From NCBI GenBank assembly GCA_029259635.1, contig JAJDEU010000013.1:62001-126000 (forward strand): 64,000 nt of DNA, in the 5' to 3' direction. Source of the DNA: Planctomycetota bacterium. GTDB taxonomy: Bacteria; Planctomycetota; UBA1135; GCA-002686595. The notes below the pieces were generated by a model. The model did no database searches. It was not told the DNA's origin and saw only the letters and a program-made list of their open reading frames with translations. The position numbers and the translations under genes were made by a program. Shown piece by piece: positions 51,603-60,303 of this stretch (positions are counted from its first letter, which is position 1; each line of letters opens with the position of its first letter).

Positions 51603-52333
51603 GTCACACCACTACAATCTTCAAGCGCGAGTTGGCGGGCTACTTCTCCACCCCCGTCGCCTACGTGTTCATCACCGTCTTCCTGTTCTTGGCGGGCTTG
51701 CTCACCTTCAACCTGGGCGGCTTCTTCGAGCGCGGTCAAGCCGACCTGCGGCCCTTGTTCGACTTCCTTCCGTGGCTGTTCCTGTTCCTGATTCCCGCGA
51801 TCTCCATGCGCCTCTGGGCGGAAGAGCGCAGGCAGGGAACCATCGAGCTCCTGATGACTCTTCCCATCTCGATGACACAGGCCGTGCTCGGCAAGTTCTT
51901 CGCGGCTTGGGCTTTCGCCAGCATCGCGTTGCTCCTGACCTTCCCCCTCTGGATCACCGTCAGCGTCCTCGGAAACCCGGATCACGGAGTAATCATCGCG
52001 AGCTACGCGGGCGGAATTCTCTTTGCCGGTGGCTTCCTCGCGATCGGCTCCTGCATCTCCGCGATGACGAAGAATCAGGTCGTCGCTTTTGTTCTGTCGG
52101 TCGTCGTCTGCTTCCTCTTCATGCTGACTTCACTGCCACCCGTACTCAGCATGCTCAGCGGCTGGCTCCCACCCGTACTCCTCGACGCGGTACGCTCGTT
52201 CGGATTCTGGGCGCACTTCGAGTCGATCACGAAAGGCGTCATCGACCTCCGCGACCTGATCTTCTTCTGTTCCTTCATCACCTTCTTCTTGTTCACCAAC
52301 GCCCTGATTTTGGACGTCAAGAAAGCCAACTGA
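51599..52333 (+). CDS. ABC-2 type permease (GldF-like)
   Basis: 244 residues with six hydrophobic helices. The N-terminal IFKRELAGYFSTPVAYVFITVFLFLAG is typical of GldF/ABC-2 permeases, followed by LRPLFDFLPWLFLFLIPAISMRLWAEERRQGTIELLMTLP, the conserved cytoplasmic coupling element, and further helices (FAFASIALLLTFP-like, VVAFVLSVVVCFLFMLTS, LIFFCSFITFFLFTNALI). It pairs with the ATPase encoded just upstream, with which it overlaps by ATGA, to form an inner-membrane exporter. The GldG-like gene begins 10 bp downstream. Confidence 0.94.
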   Translation: MSHTTTIFKRELAGYFSTPVAYVFITVFLFLAGLLTFNLGGFFERGQADLRPLFDFLPWLFLFLIPAISMRLWAEERRQGTIELLMTLPISMTQAVLGKFFAAWAFASIALLLTFPLWITVSVLGNPDHGVIIASYAGGILFAGGFLAIGSCISAMTKNQVVAFVLSVVVCFLFMLTSLPPVLSMLSGWLPPVLLDAVRSFGFWAHFESITKGVIDLRDLIFFCSFITFFLFTNALILDVKKAN

Positions 52334-52343
52334 GGTAGCGATC

Positions 52344-54248
52344 ATGCACAAGCAAAAGATGTACGTGACCGGCTTTGCGATTGGCTTGGTCTTACTGTTC
52401 GGCGTCAATATTCTCAGCAACGCCGCTCTGAGTTCGGCGCGCCTCGACCTCACCGAGAACAAGCTCTACTCCCTCTCGGACGGAACTCACAACATCCTCG
52501 GGAAGCTGCCCGACCCGGTGAGTCTCAAGTTCTACTTCTCGGAGAAGCTCTCGAATGACCAGCCCTCGCTGCGAACCTACGGGATACGCGTCCGCGAGTT
52601 GCTCCGGGAGTACGAGCTCCTCTCGAAGGGCAAGGTCAAGCTCGTCGAGATTGACCCCGAGCCCTTCTCGGAAGACGAGGACCGTGCCGTCTCAGCGGGA
52701 GTCGCTGGACTCGCCATTGGCAGCACCGGCGAAAAGTTCTACTTCGGACTCGCGGGTACCAGCTTGGTCGACGACGAGCTCGTCCTGCCCTTCTTCAATC
52801 CCGAGAAGGAGTCGATGCTCGAGTACGAGATCACCAAGCTGATCTACAACCTGTCGCACCCGACTCGCGCAACCATCGGAATCATCTCCCCTCTGGCGCT
52901 GGAAGGCTCGCCGTCCCCGGATCCGCGCCAGCCGCAGGCGGGCACGCCGCCGATGGCCATCCTTACCCAGCTACAGGAAGAGTTCAAAGTCCGCCTCTTC
53001 GGCTCAGCGGTCGAGAACGTGCCCCTCGACATCGACGTCTTGATGGTGATTCACCCGAAGGACCTGAGCGGCCGAACCAAGTACGCTATCGACCAGTTTG
53101 TCCTGCGGGGCGGTCGAGCGCTGGTGCTGGTTGACCCCCACGCCGAGCTCGATCTGCCCGCCGACCCGAACGATCAGAGGGCGGCTTACACTCACCAGCG
53201 CGCGTCGAATCTCGACCCCCTACTCGAATCCTGGGGACTGCGCATGAAGAGCGGCAAGCTCGCCGCCGATCGAGAGAATGCCACCAAGGTCAACCTCGGC
53301 GGCAAACAGATCGACTACGTGCTCTGGCTGTCGTTGGACAATGACAACTACAACGCGGAAGACCCGATCATCAGCCAGCTGAATTCGATGATCGTGCCGA
53401 GCGCGGGCATTCTTGAAGAGGTCGAAGACAGTCTGGTCACCGTGACTCCGTTGATCCACACGTCGCGGGACTCCATGCAGATCGATCAGAGTCAGGTTCA
53501 GTTTGGACCCGACCCCGAAGGCCTGCTCCGCAACTACGTCCCGGAAGATCACGAGTTCATGTTGGCTGCACGGTCGACCGGTTCGATCTCCACCGCCTAT
53601 CCCGGCGGTCCGCCGCTCAGTGGCGGCGAACCAGATCCGACCGAGCCTCTCGAAGGTCAAGGGATCGACCTGCCTCACCGGGAGACCTCCTCGCAAGACA
53701 TCAACGTCATCGTCATTGCCGACGTCGACATCGTCAATGAGATCTACTGGCTCCGGCGCGAGATGCTCGGGCCGCTCTTTCTCGGCTATCGCAAGACCGC
53801 AGACAACGGCGACTTCTTGATCAACTGCGTCGACAACCTGTCGGGCAGTAACGATCTGATCAGCATTCGCGGAAGCCAGGTTTTTGCGCGGCCCTTCGAG
53901 TACGTCAAAGCGATCGAGAAAGCGGCAGAGCAAAAGTATCTGCGCGAAGTCGACGTGCTCAGGGAGAAGATCTCCAGCACCGAGCAGCGGATTGCGGAAC
54001 TGGGTCGCGATCGGAGCGATGCGTCGAGTGCGCTGATTCTCTCTCCCGAGCAGCAGGAGGAGATCGAAAAGCTGCGCGAAGAGCGGCTCGTCAGTCGCCG
54101 TGAATTGCGTTCTGTGCAGCACGAGCTGCGCAAAGACATCGAGAACTTGGCGATGAAGTTGAAGCTGCTTCACATCGCTGGCGTTCCGATCTTATTCAGC
54201 CTCGCAGCGATCGCCTTTCGCTTGACTCGCCGTAAGAAGAGCCGGTAA
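52344..54248 (+). CDS. GldG-like ABC-associated substrate-binding protein
   Basis: 634 residues. An N-terminal membrane anchor (VTGFAIGLVLLFGVNILSNA) precedes the signature LTENKLYSLSDGTHNILGKL, typical of the GldG/ABC_transp_aux family. The large extracytoplasmic part has VKLVEIDPEPFSEDEDRAV and an ABC-aux core (IGIISPLALEG, VDVLMVIHPKDL-like, QFVLRGGRALVLVDPHAELD). A long coiled coil (about 520-605) leads to a C-terminal membrane helix (LLHIAGVPILFSLAAIAFRL). The protein is thus anchored at both ends on the outer face of the inner membrane, beside the GldA/F-type transporter encoded upstream. GAGG precedes the ATG with good spacing. Confidence 0.92.
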   Translation: MHKQKMYVTGFAIGLVLLFGVNILSNAALSSARLDLTENKLYSLSDGTHNILGKLPDPVSLKFYFSEKLSNDQPSLRTYGIRVRELLREYELLSKGKVKLVEIDPEPFSEDEDRAVSAGVAGLAIGSTGEKFYFGLAGTSLVDDELVLPFFNPEKESMLEYEITKLIYNLSHPTRATIGIISPLALEGSPSPDPRQPQAGTPPMAILTQLQEEFKVRLFGSAVENVPLDIDVLMVIHPKDLSGRTKYAIDQFVLRGGRALVLVDPHAELDLPADPNDQRAAYTHQRASNLDPLLESWGLRMKSGKLAADRENATKVNLGGKQIDYVLWLSLDNDNYNAEDPIISQLNSMIVPSAGILEEVEDSLVTVTPLIHTSRDSMQIDQSQVQFGPDPEGLLRNYVPEDHEFMLAARSTGSISTAYPGGPPLSGGEPDPTEPLEGQGIDLPHRETSSQDINVIVIADVDIVNEIYWLRREMLGPLFLGYRKTADNGDFLINCVDNLSGSNDLISIRGSQVFARPFEYVKAIEKAAEQKYLREVDVLREKISSTEQRIAELGRDRSDASSALILSPEQQEEIEKLREERLVSRRELRSVQHELRKDIENLAMKLKLLHIAGVPILFSLAAIAFRLTRRKKSR

Positions 54249-54263
54249 CAACCCCACTCCACG

Positions 54264-55484
54264 ATGAAGCAGAAGACTCTCATACTCCTCACCCTGATCA
54301 CCGCCGTCGTCGTCGTCGCCGCCGTGGTGTCGATGAAGGACGATCCTGCTCTGCGCCCAACCGAGCAAGGTCCCTTCTTGGTTGGCCTAAAGGAGCGGAT
54401 CAACGATGTCGCGCGACTCGAGATTAGCTCGGGCGGAACCGACGTCGTCGTCGTCAAGAACGAAGAAGACTGGGCACTCCAGTCGTCCGGTGGCTACCCC
54501 GCCAAGTTTGAGGTCGTCAAAGCGGTCTTGCTTGGACTGACCGAGCTCGACCGTGTTGAAGGCAAGACGTCCAATCCTGAGAGCTATTCCAAGCTCGGCG
54601 TCGATGCGCCCCAGCCCGGCGCTGGCAGCTCGACGCAAATCGAACTCTTTGATGCATCCGGCTCCAGCATCGCGGCCATCATCATGGGCAACCGGAAGAC
54701 GGGAAAGACGCCGGAGATGTACGCGCGCGAACCCGACGCCGAGCAAGCCTGGCTGATTCACGGGCAACTGAACCTGCAGATGGATCCGAGCTTCTGGATT
54801 GAGAAAGAGATCACGAACATCGCGCCGGACCGAGTTGCGAGCGTCGTCATTCAGCGAAGCGACTCAGCTCCGCTTCGGATCTATAAGGATCGTCCGAGCG
54901 ACGCGAACTTCCTCATCGAGGATATTCCCAGCGGTCGCGAGCCGATCTCCGAGAGCATCGCGAACTCGGTGGCTTCCGGACTCAATTATCTCTCGCTCGA
55001 AGAGGTTCGCCCGGCGGGCGAAGTCAGCTTCGATGGCGCGCTCGTCGCCAAGGCGACTTTCCTCAGCTGGGACGGCTTCGTCGTTCAGGTCGAGACCACT
55101 CGCGTTGACGATCAGAACTGGATACGGCTCTTCGCGGACACGGATGAAGCGCCCACCATCCAACCCGACCCCAATCAAGAGGGCGAAGAGCCCGCTCCCC
55201 CGGTGCCCTTCGATGGCGCAAGCCCGGAAGAGATCCAAGCGGAGATCGAGAAGTTCAACAGCACCGTCGGCAGTTGGGCTTATCGAGTGGCTCCCTACAA
55301 GCTGTCCAGCTTCGAGAAACGCATGACCGAGCTCCTGCGGGAGCCGAAGGCTGTAGAAGCGCCCGAGAATCCCGTCGAGTTTGACGCCTTCGGCATTGAC
55401 GACCAGCCCATCGGTGAGGCTCCCAATTTCGAAGAGCTGATGAACGCCAGCGACGAAGAGCCTCGTTCACCTGACGACGAGTAG
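54264..55484 (+). CDS. DUF4340 protein of the ABC operon
   Basis: 406 residues with one N-terminal membrane anchor (TLILLTLITAVVVVAAVVSM). The DUF4340 pattern follows: VARLEISSGGTDVVVVKNEEDWALQSSGGYPAKFEVVKAVL-type strands, LTELDRVEGKTSNPESYSKLGVD-type segments, and a long beta-rich extracytoplasmic part. An acidic Pro-rich stretch at about 295-320 is likely a linker. DUF4340 proteins usually follow GldG-like genes in Planctomycetota and other bacteria, and are thought to be part of the same envelope complex. The gene begins 15 bp after the GldG-like gene and ends 7 bp from the convergent methyltransferase gene. Confidence 0.9.
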   Translation: MKQKTLILLTLITAVVVVAAVVSMKDDPALRPTEQGPFLVGLKERINDVARLEISSGGTDVVVVKNEEDWALQSSGGYPAKFEVVKAVLLGLTELDRVEGKTSNPESYSKLGVDAPQPGAGSSTQIELFDASGSSIAAIIMGNRKTGKTPEMYAREPDAEQAWLIHGQLNLQMDPSFWIEKEITNIAPDRVASVVIQRSDSAPLRIYKDRPSDANFLIEDIPSGREPISESIANSVASGLNYLSLEEVRPAGEVSFDGALVAKATFLSWDGFVVQVETTRVDDQNWIRLFADTDEAPTIQPDPNQEGEEPAPPVPFDGASPEEIQAEIEKFNSTVGSWAYRVAPYKLSSFEKRMTELLREPKAVEAPENPVEFDAFGIDDQPIGEAPNFEELMNASDEEPRSPDDE

Positions 55485-55491
55485 CAGCGAT

Positions 55492-56193
55492 TCAATCCGT
55501 CTGCTGCTTCTTAAAAATCATCAGGTGATTGAAACCGCGTAGAAAGAAGTTGCCGTCAGCGGCTGCGCGATGAAAGCGCGGCTTCTCCAGCTTTCGATTC
55601 CCCCGTACGACCGCAATGTGGTCCACCGGTTGAAAGCGCTGGCGAAGCAGAAAGTAGCACTCCATTCCGATGCCGACGAAGCCGCTCTTCTTCTTGAAGC
55701 TGTCTGAGATATAGAGCGCGATGTAGCGTCGATCCCGGAGAATTCGGTGAGCCTCGTCGAAGGCCTTTCCGAGCGCGTCGAAGTATTCCGGCGTCTCCGC
55801 CGACAGCCGTCCGATACAGTCCGGCGATCCCGAGTACGACAGGTGCGTGGAGTAAGGCGGATCCATGAAGACGAAGTCCGCTTTCTCGTCTTCTAAAGGA
55901 AGCTCGCGCGCGTCGGCTCGAAAGATGTCGTCGCGAACTGGGCCCAAGTCGTAGCCGAGCGCGCGACGGTCCAGCTTGCGCGCTACGTCCATCGTAGTGC
56001 CGCCCCCGCAGAAGGGATCGACGACGAGATCCCCCGCTCGCGTATAGCGCTCGAGCAGATTCCAAATCACGTAGGCCGGCGTGCGTCCCTCGTATCGAGG
56101 ATCGCCCATGATCTCCCCGCCCAGCTGCTGAGACTCGTGGTACCAGAGCGTCGTGGTTTGAAGCTTGGGAAGCTGTGGAGAGGACGGGCTCAT
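55492..56193 (-). CDS. Site-specific DNA methyltransferase (N4/N6 amino type), orphan
   Basis: 233 residues. Motif I is VVDPFCGGGTTMDVARKL (about 58-75) and motif IV FMDPPYSTHLSYSG (about 108-121) with DPPY, the hallmark of N6-adenine and N4-cytosine methyltransferases. The order is catalytic region after the SAM region only in part of these families; here motif I precedes motif IV, with a short N-terminal LGGEIMGDPRYEGRTP lead. The protein is small with no obvious target-recognition domain. No restriction endonuclease or specificity gene is nearby, so a role in DNA marking rather than restriction-modification, or a tRNA/rRNA target, is possible. Start ATG 56193. Confidence 0.85.
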   Translation of the reverse strand: MSPSSPQLPKLQTTTLWYHESQQLGGEIMGDPRYEGRTPAYVIWNLLERYTRAGDLVVDPFCGGGTTMDVARKLDRRALGYDLGPVRDDIFRADARELPLEDEKADFVFMDPPYSTHLSYSGSPDCIGRLSAETPEYFDALGKAFDEAHRILRDRRYIALYISDSFKKKSGFVGIGMECYFLLRQRFQPVDHIAVVRGNRKLEKPRFHRAAADGNFFLRGFNHLMIFKKQQTD

Positions 56194-56508
56194 GGCTACT
56201 GAAGCGCGCTCGGTTCAAATCCGCGCGACCCCCGCTGAGCCACGCTTCGCTTTGAAGCGTCGTTAAAAGAGCCCGGGTTTCCGCGTGTACGGAAACCCGG
56301 GCGACAGTCCACCTCACCTCAGTTGGACTGGGCACAACGTTGTAGACCTCGATTCACCCTCCGGCCACAACGTCTAACGTGCCTCTACTACCAGTACATG
56401 CCGATTTGGGGGATCCGTCAAGCCCCGGATTCAGAGGCCTTTGGTCGACCCCGCTCTCGTCCCCTTAATGGGAATCGCGTGGGAGCTCTCCCCCCTCGCT
56501 CTCGGCCC
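56194..56508. other. Intergenic region between the methyltransferase and small-protein genes
   Basis: 315 bp without a supported gene. It contains a strong minus-strand terminator (56262-56302, listed separately) and presumably the methyltransferase promoter. A GGTTCAAATCC stretch near 56213 looks like a tRNA T-loop, but no acceptor or anticodon arm can be drawn. Confidence 0.5.
56262..56302 (-). terminator. Rho-independent terminator after the small anchored protein
   Basis: GCCCGGGTTTCCG (56271-56283) pairs perfectly with CGGAAACCCGGGC (56290-56302), a 13-bp stem with a 6-base loop. Read on the minus strand, the stem is followed by TCTTTTAA. It fits termination of the small gene at 56509-56874. 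Confidence 0.88.
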
Positions 56509-56874
56509 CTAGTGAGTGACCGGCGGCAGGATCGCGCTCGCCGGACCGCAATCCTCGTCCTCGTCCATGGTGAAGCTGGCCGAGATCGGGCGGATGACCT
56601 TGATCGAGACCCCGCCACCCGAGCGAATCGCCCGCGGCTGGCGACGATCCGAAGGCTCGTTGGTCGGGAGGACTCGAGAATCGCGAGCGACTGGGCGGCT
56701 GGAGGCCCGGAGCGGACGAGACATCGGGTAGCTCGATCCGAACTCCAGAATAGGCGCGCCGACTTCACCGTCCGTCTGATAGCTCCCGTGCTGGGTGTCC
56801 AAATAAGCGGACACCGCAATGGCGGTGCCTGCAACCAGAATCATTGCCAGAGCAATTTGTCGGAGGACGGACAT
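56509..56874 (-). CDS. Small membrane-anchored protein of unknown function
   Basis: About 121 residues from ATG 56874: MSVLRQIALAMILVAGTAIA gives a membrane anchor or uncleaved signal, followed by a Ser/Arg/Pro-rich extracytoplasmic part and an acidic end (TMDEDEDCGPASAILPPVTH). No recognised domain. Support for the gene is the good signal-anchor sequence directly after the start and the strong intrinsic terminator about 200 bp downstream on the same strand. It stands alone between the methyltransferase gene and the inositol-phosphate synthase gene. Confidence 0.55.
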   Translation of the reverse strand: MSVLRQIALAMILVAGTAIAVSAYLDTQHGSYQTDGEVGAPILEFGSSYPMSRPLRASSRPVARDSRVLPTNEPSDRRQPRAIRSGGGVSIKVIRPISASFTMDEDEDCGPASAILPPVTH

Positions 56875-57088
56875 GGGCGGGCTCTCGGGGGGGGAAGTCA
56901 GGTTCACCGTGACAGGGACCACAGTGCAGGGAGCTTCTGATGCTCACTCTGCCAGTTAGTCACGCAACAGCCTTTGGATACGACTTTCTGGCCCGCCTAT
57001 TTCCACGATTCTTACAACAGAATAGGAAATGGCCGAAACCCAGGGGCTTTTCGAGGCACACGCACGTGACGTCGCCTCGCGGGCACCG

Positions 57089-58300
57089 CTACCTTCCAGC
57101 TGCTTCGGCGTAGTCGATCAGCCGCGCGAACTGCGCGAAAAAATCGTTGGTGCCGCCGCCGAGCGGTGACTTGAAGAAAGCAGCCGTGTGAAGCATCGCC
57201 CCCTTCTCGCCGCGCGCGGCAGCGAGCTCCGTAAGCCGCGCGAGATCCAAGATTAGCGGCGCAGCCAAAGCCGAATCACTGCCGCTCCAAGTGAACTGAA
57301 GACTCATCTTCACTCCGAGAAAGCCCTCGAAGTGAACGTAGTCCCAAGCGGTCTTCCAGTCTTCGAGCGAGGGAACGAAGTCGATGCCGACATGCGTGTG
57401 CATCTCGTCGTCATCGAGAATCGAGCGCAGCGCTTGATCCTTATTCGCCAGCTTGGACTCGCAATGACCGGGGTCGGAGAGAACCGCGCCATCTCGGTTG
57501 CCCAACATGTTGTAACCCTGCCAGGAGAGCACTCGCAGCGCACGCGCGCGAAACATCGGCGCAAGAGCCGTCTTCACCAGCGTCTCCCCGGTCTTTCCGT
57601 CATTCCCGCAATGCGGCAACCCGACCTCCTCCGCCAACTCGGCGAGAGCGGGGATCGAGGCTCCCACATTCGGAGTGAAGTTGACGTGAGGGCAGCCAGC
57701 GCGCAGCGCGGCGTAGGCGTATAGAATCGAAGCTGGCTGATTTTCCTCGCGGTCCAAGGCGTTCTCGAACTCGGGCAAGCTCTGCCAGGCTTCCTTCTCG
57801 CGCTGGAAGACCTCGGTGCTCGACAGGTTGATCACAATCACGCGATCGAGGTTTTCCTGCGCTCGGAACTCCTCGAAATCCCGAGTGATCGCCGCGACCT
57901 GCTCTCGCGGTGCCAGACTCCCGAGCTCTGCAGACTTCGGGTCCATGTCGGCAAAGCCCACGTCCGGCCCATCCAAGATTCCGGGCCGAATGCGCGCTTC
58001 GAATCGGGATGCCTCCGCGGTGTTCGCGGAGACCAAGTCCTGTCGCAGGATTCCGGATTTCACGAGCTCTCCCGCTGAGTGCGTCAGGTCACGGCGGCAG
58101 ACGTCGTGCCCACCGATGACGAGCTGATCCCACCCCACCAAGTCCAGTGAGTGAAACGGCTCGCACGCCGTGATGAGCCCAATCGGATCGAGCAAATCCG
58201 TTCGCAACCCCGCGAGCCCGTACGCCACACAGGTCGCAATCGAACCGCGAGCGCCGATCAACCACAATCCGACTCGTCTCTCACGCCGCTCACTGGTCAC
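57089..58300 (-). CDS. ino1: Myo-inositol-1-phosphate synthase
   Basis: 403 residues. It converts glucose-6-phosphate to 1D-myo-inositol-3-phosphate using bound NAD. Marks: NAD-binding GLWLIGARGSIATCVAYGLAG at 11-31, VINLSSTEVF, the YAYAALRAGCPHVNFTPN segment, CGNDGKTGETLVKTALAPMF with the catalytic Lys, VLSWQGYNMLGNRDG and VGIDFVPSLEDWKTAWDYVHF. The short length and the form of these motifs resemble the prokaryotic (archaeal, actinobacterial, planctomycetal) branch. The GTG start at 58300 lies within the upstream membrane-protein gene (11-bp overlap), so translation is coupled. Inositol could serve phospholipid or osmolyte synthesis; no partner gene for either is adjacent. Confidence 0.93.
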   Translation of the reverse strand: MTSERRERRVGLWLIGARGSIATCVAYGLAGLRTDLLDPIGLITACEPFHSLDLVGWDQLVIGGHDVCRRDLTHSAGELVKSGILRQDLVSANTAEASRFEARIRPGILDGPDVGFADMDPKSAELGSLAPREQVAAITRDFEEFRAQENLDRVIVINLSSTEVFQREKEAWQSLPEFENALDREENQPASILYAYAALRAGCPHVNFTPNVGASIPALAELAEEVGLPHCGNDGKTGETLVKTALAPMFRARALRVLSWQGYNMLGNRDGAVLSDPGHCESKLANKDQALRSILDDDEMHTHVGIDFVPSLEDWKTAWDYVHFEGFLGVKMSLQFTWSGSDSALAAPLILDLARLTELAAARGEKGAMLHTAAFFKSPLGGGTNDFFAQFARLIDYAEAAGR

Positions 58301-59372
58301 TGTCGTTCACCGATCTTCTTGATTCCACCCAGAGAGCCACAATCTCGTCGTACTCAGGGCGCCAGCGACTTGCGACGTCGGCTCCGCGTTCGCGAGAAAG
58401 ACTCTGGGAGTTGTTGGGGTTGTGCCGAGGAGCGGATTCCACATCTCGACGGGAATGGGAGCGCTCTATCTTGCCGTTCGCCCTCCCCGATGCCAGTGAG
58501 CCGTCGGTGGCTTTCGAGTTGTCGCTCGCGTCGCGAGCCCTCATCGCGCCCGCATCCATCAGAGTCGACAGGTTGCGAATCCTGTCTTCGACGGGGCTCG
58601 AGACCGGCAGATCCTGAGCTAGGGTCTCCAGCTTTCGCTCAAAGGCTTCGAGCGCGTCGAGGGCCGCGGCGGGATCGGGAGACTCCTCCTTCCACTTCAG
58701 CTCCAACTCCCGGGCCTGCGAGAGCAGCTCGGTCAGCTCGCCCGGGACCTCTGCCGGCGCTTGCCCCAGCTCCTCATCTCGACCGGACTCAAGCGTCTCG
58801 AGGCTAAGCCCACGCGCCTCGGCGAGCTTGCTCACCATGGCGCTGGCCAGCTCTTGAAGGCGAAGCGGATGGAGCGCCGGTCGCGTCGCCTCGATGCAGA
58901 GCGCCAACAGGGCGGCCGCCAAGAAGGGGGCGACGATCGGGAAAGGGGACAGCGGTCGCGCGGCGCGAAGCGCTTCCGTGGGAGAAAGCTGCGCCGCAAC
59001 TTTCGCGGCGAGTAGCTTCACCACGGAGCTGGACTCCTCGGAGGTCTGAGCTTCATAGGCCGTCAGCAGAGCGCCGGAAAATCCGAGCCTCTTGTCCAAT
59101 GCGCTCGCGGTTTCGGGTGGCGTCTCAAAAGTCTCGACCAGCCAGCTCGTCGCGACGAGAGCACCAACGAGGATTGCGATCGCCCAGCTCTCCGGGCGCT
59201 CGACTCCGCCGCCCGACAATTCGCTCGCCGCCAACGTAATCCCGACGCCGCCCGCCGCGAGCAAGAGCGCTTCGCCATAGCGAGCGACACGCGCACCGCG
59301 ATGGGCCGTACGAACGAGAACGGGAATCGACGCGCCCGAGAGGAGCGCTTCCCTACGCAATCGTCGACTCAC
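58290..59372 (-). CDS. Membrane protein with long helical cytoplasmic tail, upstream of ino1
   Basis: About 360 residues from GTG 59372, which overlaps the upstream stop codon as GTGA. Two hydrophobic segments near the N-terminus (EALLLAAGGVGITLAASEL, WAIAILVGALVATSWLV) and a third at about 160 (FPIVAPFLAAALLALCI) make it an inner-membrane protein. Residues 180-280 are a coiled-coil-like helix (LTELLSQARELELKWKEE, LDALEAFERKLETLAQDL), and the C-terminal 70 are Ser/Arg/Asn-rich. I do not recognise a family; DUF4175-like planctomycete membrane proteins share the outline. It is in a three-gene overlap operon with the YdjY-like gene and ino1. Confidence 0.72.
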   Translation of the reverse strand: MSRRLRREALLSGASIPVLVRTAHRGARVARYGEALLLAAGGVGITLAASELSGGGVERPESWAIAILVGALVATSWLVETFETPPETASALDKRLGFSGALLTAYEAQTSEESSSVVKLLAAKVAAQLSPTEALRAARPLSPFPIVAPFLAAALLALCIEATRPALHPLRLQELASAMVSKLAEARGLSLETLESGRDEELGQAPAEVPGELTELLSQARELELKWKEESPDPAAALDALEAFERKLETLAQDLPVSSPVEDRIRNLSTLMDAGAMRARDASDNSKATDGSLASGRANGKIERSHSRRDVESAPRHNPNNSQSLSRERGADVASRWRPEYDEIVALWVESRRSVNDSDQ

Positions 59373-60229
59373 CGCTGCTCTTTCTCTTCCATCTCCGCGC
59401 CCGGATCCAAGAGCGCGTCCACCCACGCCGATGGCGCCTCACTCACCGGCGTGCGTGCGAACACGAATTGAATCGGCCAGTCGCGCTCCGGCAGCATCCA
59501 CGAATTGGCGATCCAGATGGTCTGCTCCAAACAGTCGCGGAGTGCCGCGGTAACCAGAGTATTGCCTTCACTGAAGAAGGCGATGTTGATCAGGTTTCCC
59601 TCGCGATCCGCAACGAACTGTTCGGGTTCGTCGGCCTCGAACTCCGCGAAGCGCGAACCGAGATAGACCCAAGAGTGCCGACGCATCGATCGCCCGGTCT
59701 TGAGGTTGCGCAGCAGGTCTTCGATCCGCAGGAAGTAGACTTCGCCCGCTTCCTTCCAGAGCGCGTAGAGATAGAAGCCGTCCCCTTTCGGCAGCGTCAC
59801 ACTCACGCGCGAGACGCCCCTTTCGAGCTCTTCTTCCGTCGGCGCCGGATCGCGTTCGCTCCACTCGGCGTTCGCACCTCTCTCCGCGCCGAGCGCGAGC
59901 AGCGCCGTATTCAACAAGCTCGGCTGAACGTCGGTCGCAAACAGGCTCTCATGCGCCGAGCCGTGCAGCCCCACGAGCAGGTATTCCAAAAGCTCGTTTC
60001 TGACGAGCACGCGAGCGGGGACCGAGCACATGCCGAGCCCCAGATCGATCTCGATTCCGGCTTGCCTCAAGGCGGCCTTCAATGCCGCCTCCGCATCGTT
60101 CCCGTCTGCAGCCGCATCTTGCCCGCTGCCCGCTCCTCCGAGAGTCGGGGCAGCAAACGTCACTCCGCCCAACCGGGCGCTCGCCCAGCAAACAAACAGA
60201 GCGAATAGAACGGATGCCGGGCGCCACAT
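59369..60229 (-). CDS. Exported YdjY-domain-like protein
   Basis: About 286 residues from ATG 60229 (MWRPASVLFALFVCWASARL), a signal peptide. The mature region has LLEYLLVGLHGSAHESLFAT followed by DVQPSLLNTALLALGAERG, the central pattern of the YdjY family common in Planctomycetota, then VSRVSVTLPKGDGFYLYALW and WVYLGSRFAEFEADEPEQF. Function unknown; a periplasmic metal- or redox-linked role has been suggested for YdjY neighbours but nothing in this sequence proves it. It is the first gene of the operon with the membrane protein (4-bp overlap) and ino1. Confidence 0.75.
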   Translation of the reverse strand: MWRPASVLFALFVCWASARLGGVTFAAPTLGGAGSGQDAAADGNDAEAALKAALRQAGIEIDLGLGMCSVPARVLVRNELLEYLLVGLHGSAHESLFATDVQPSLLNTALLALGAERGANAEWSERDPAPTEEELERGVSRVSVTLPKGDGFYLYALWKEAGEVYFLRIEDLLRNLKTGRSMRRHSWVYLGSRFAEFEADEPEQFVADREGNLINIAFFSEGNTLVTAALRDCLEQTIWIANSWMLPERDWPIQFVFARTPVSEAPSAWVDALLDPGAEMEEKEQR

Positions 60230-60303
60230 GCTCGCGTGAACGGAGCGCCCGTCTCGCGGTTCAGGTTCGCTTCGAAATCCCGTCGAAGCTCTCACCGCTC
60301 CGC

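Noticed and set aside
53220..54173. 317-codon minus-strand frame inside the GldG-like gene
   Set aside because: No domain or signal; the plus-strand gene has membrane anchors and family motifs and is in an operon.
56205..56255. tRNA-like GGTTCAAATCC with a later CCA
   Set aside because: No T-stem pairing, and the sequence where the rest of the tRNA should be is the start of the methyltransferase gene.
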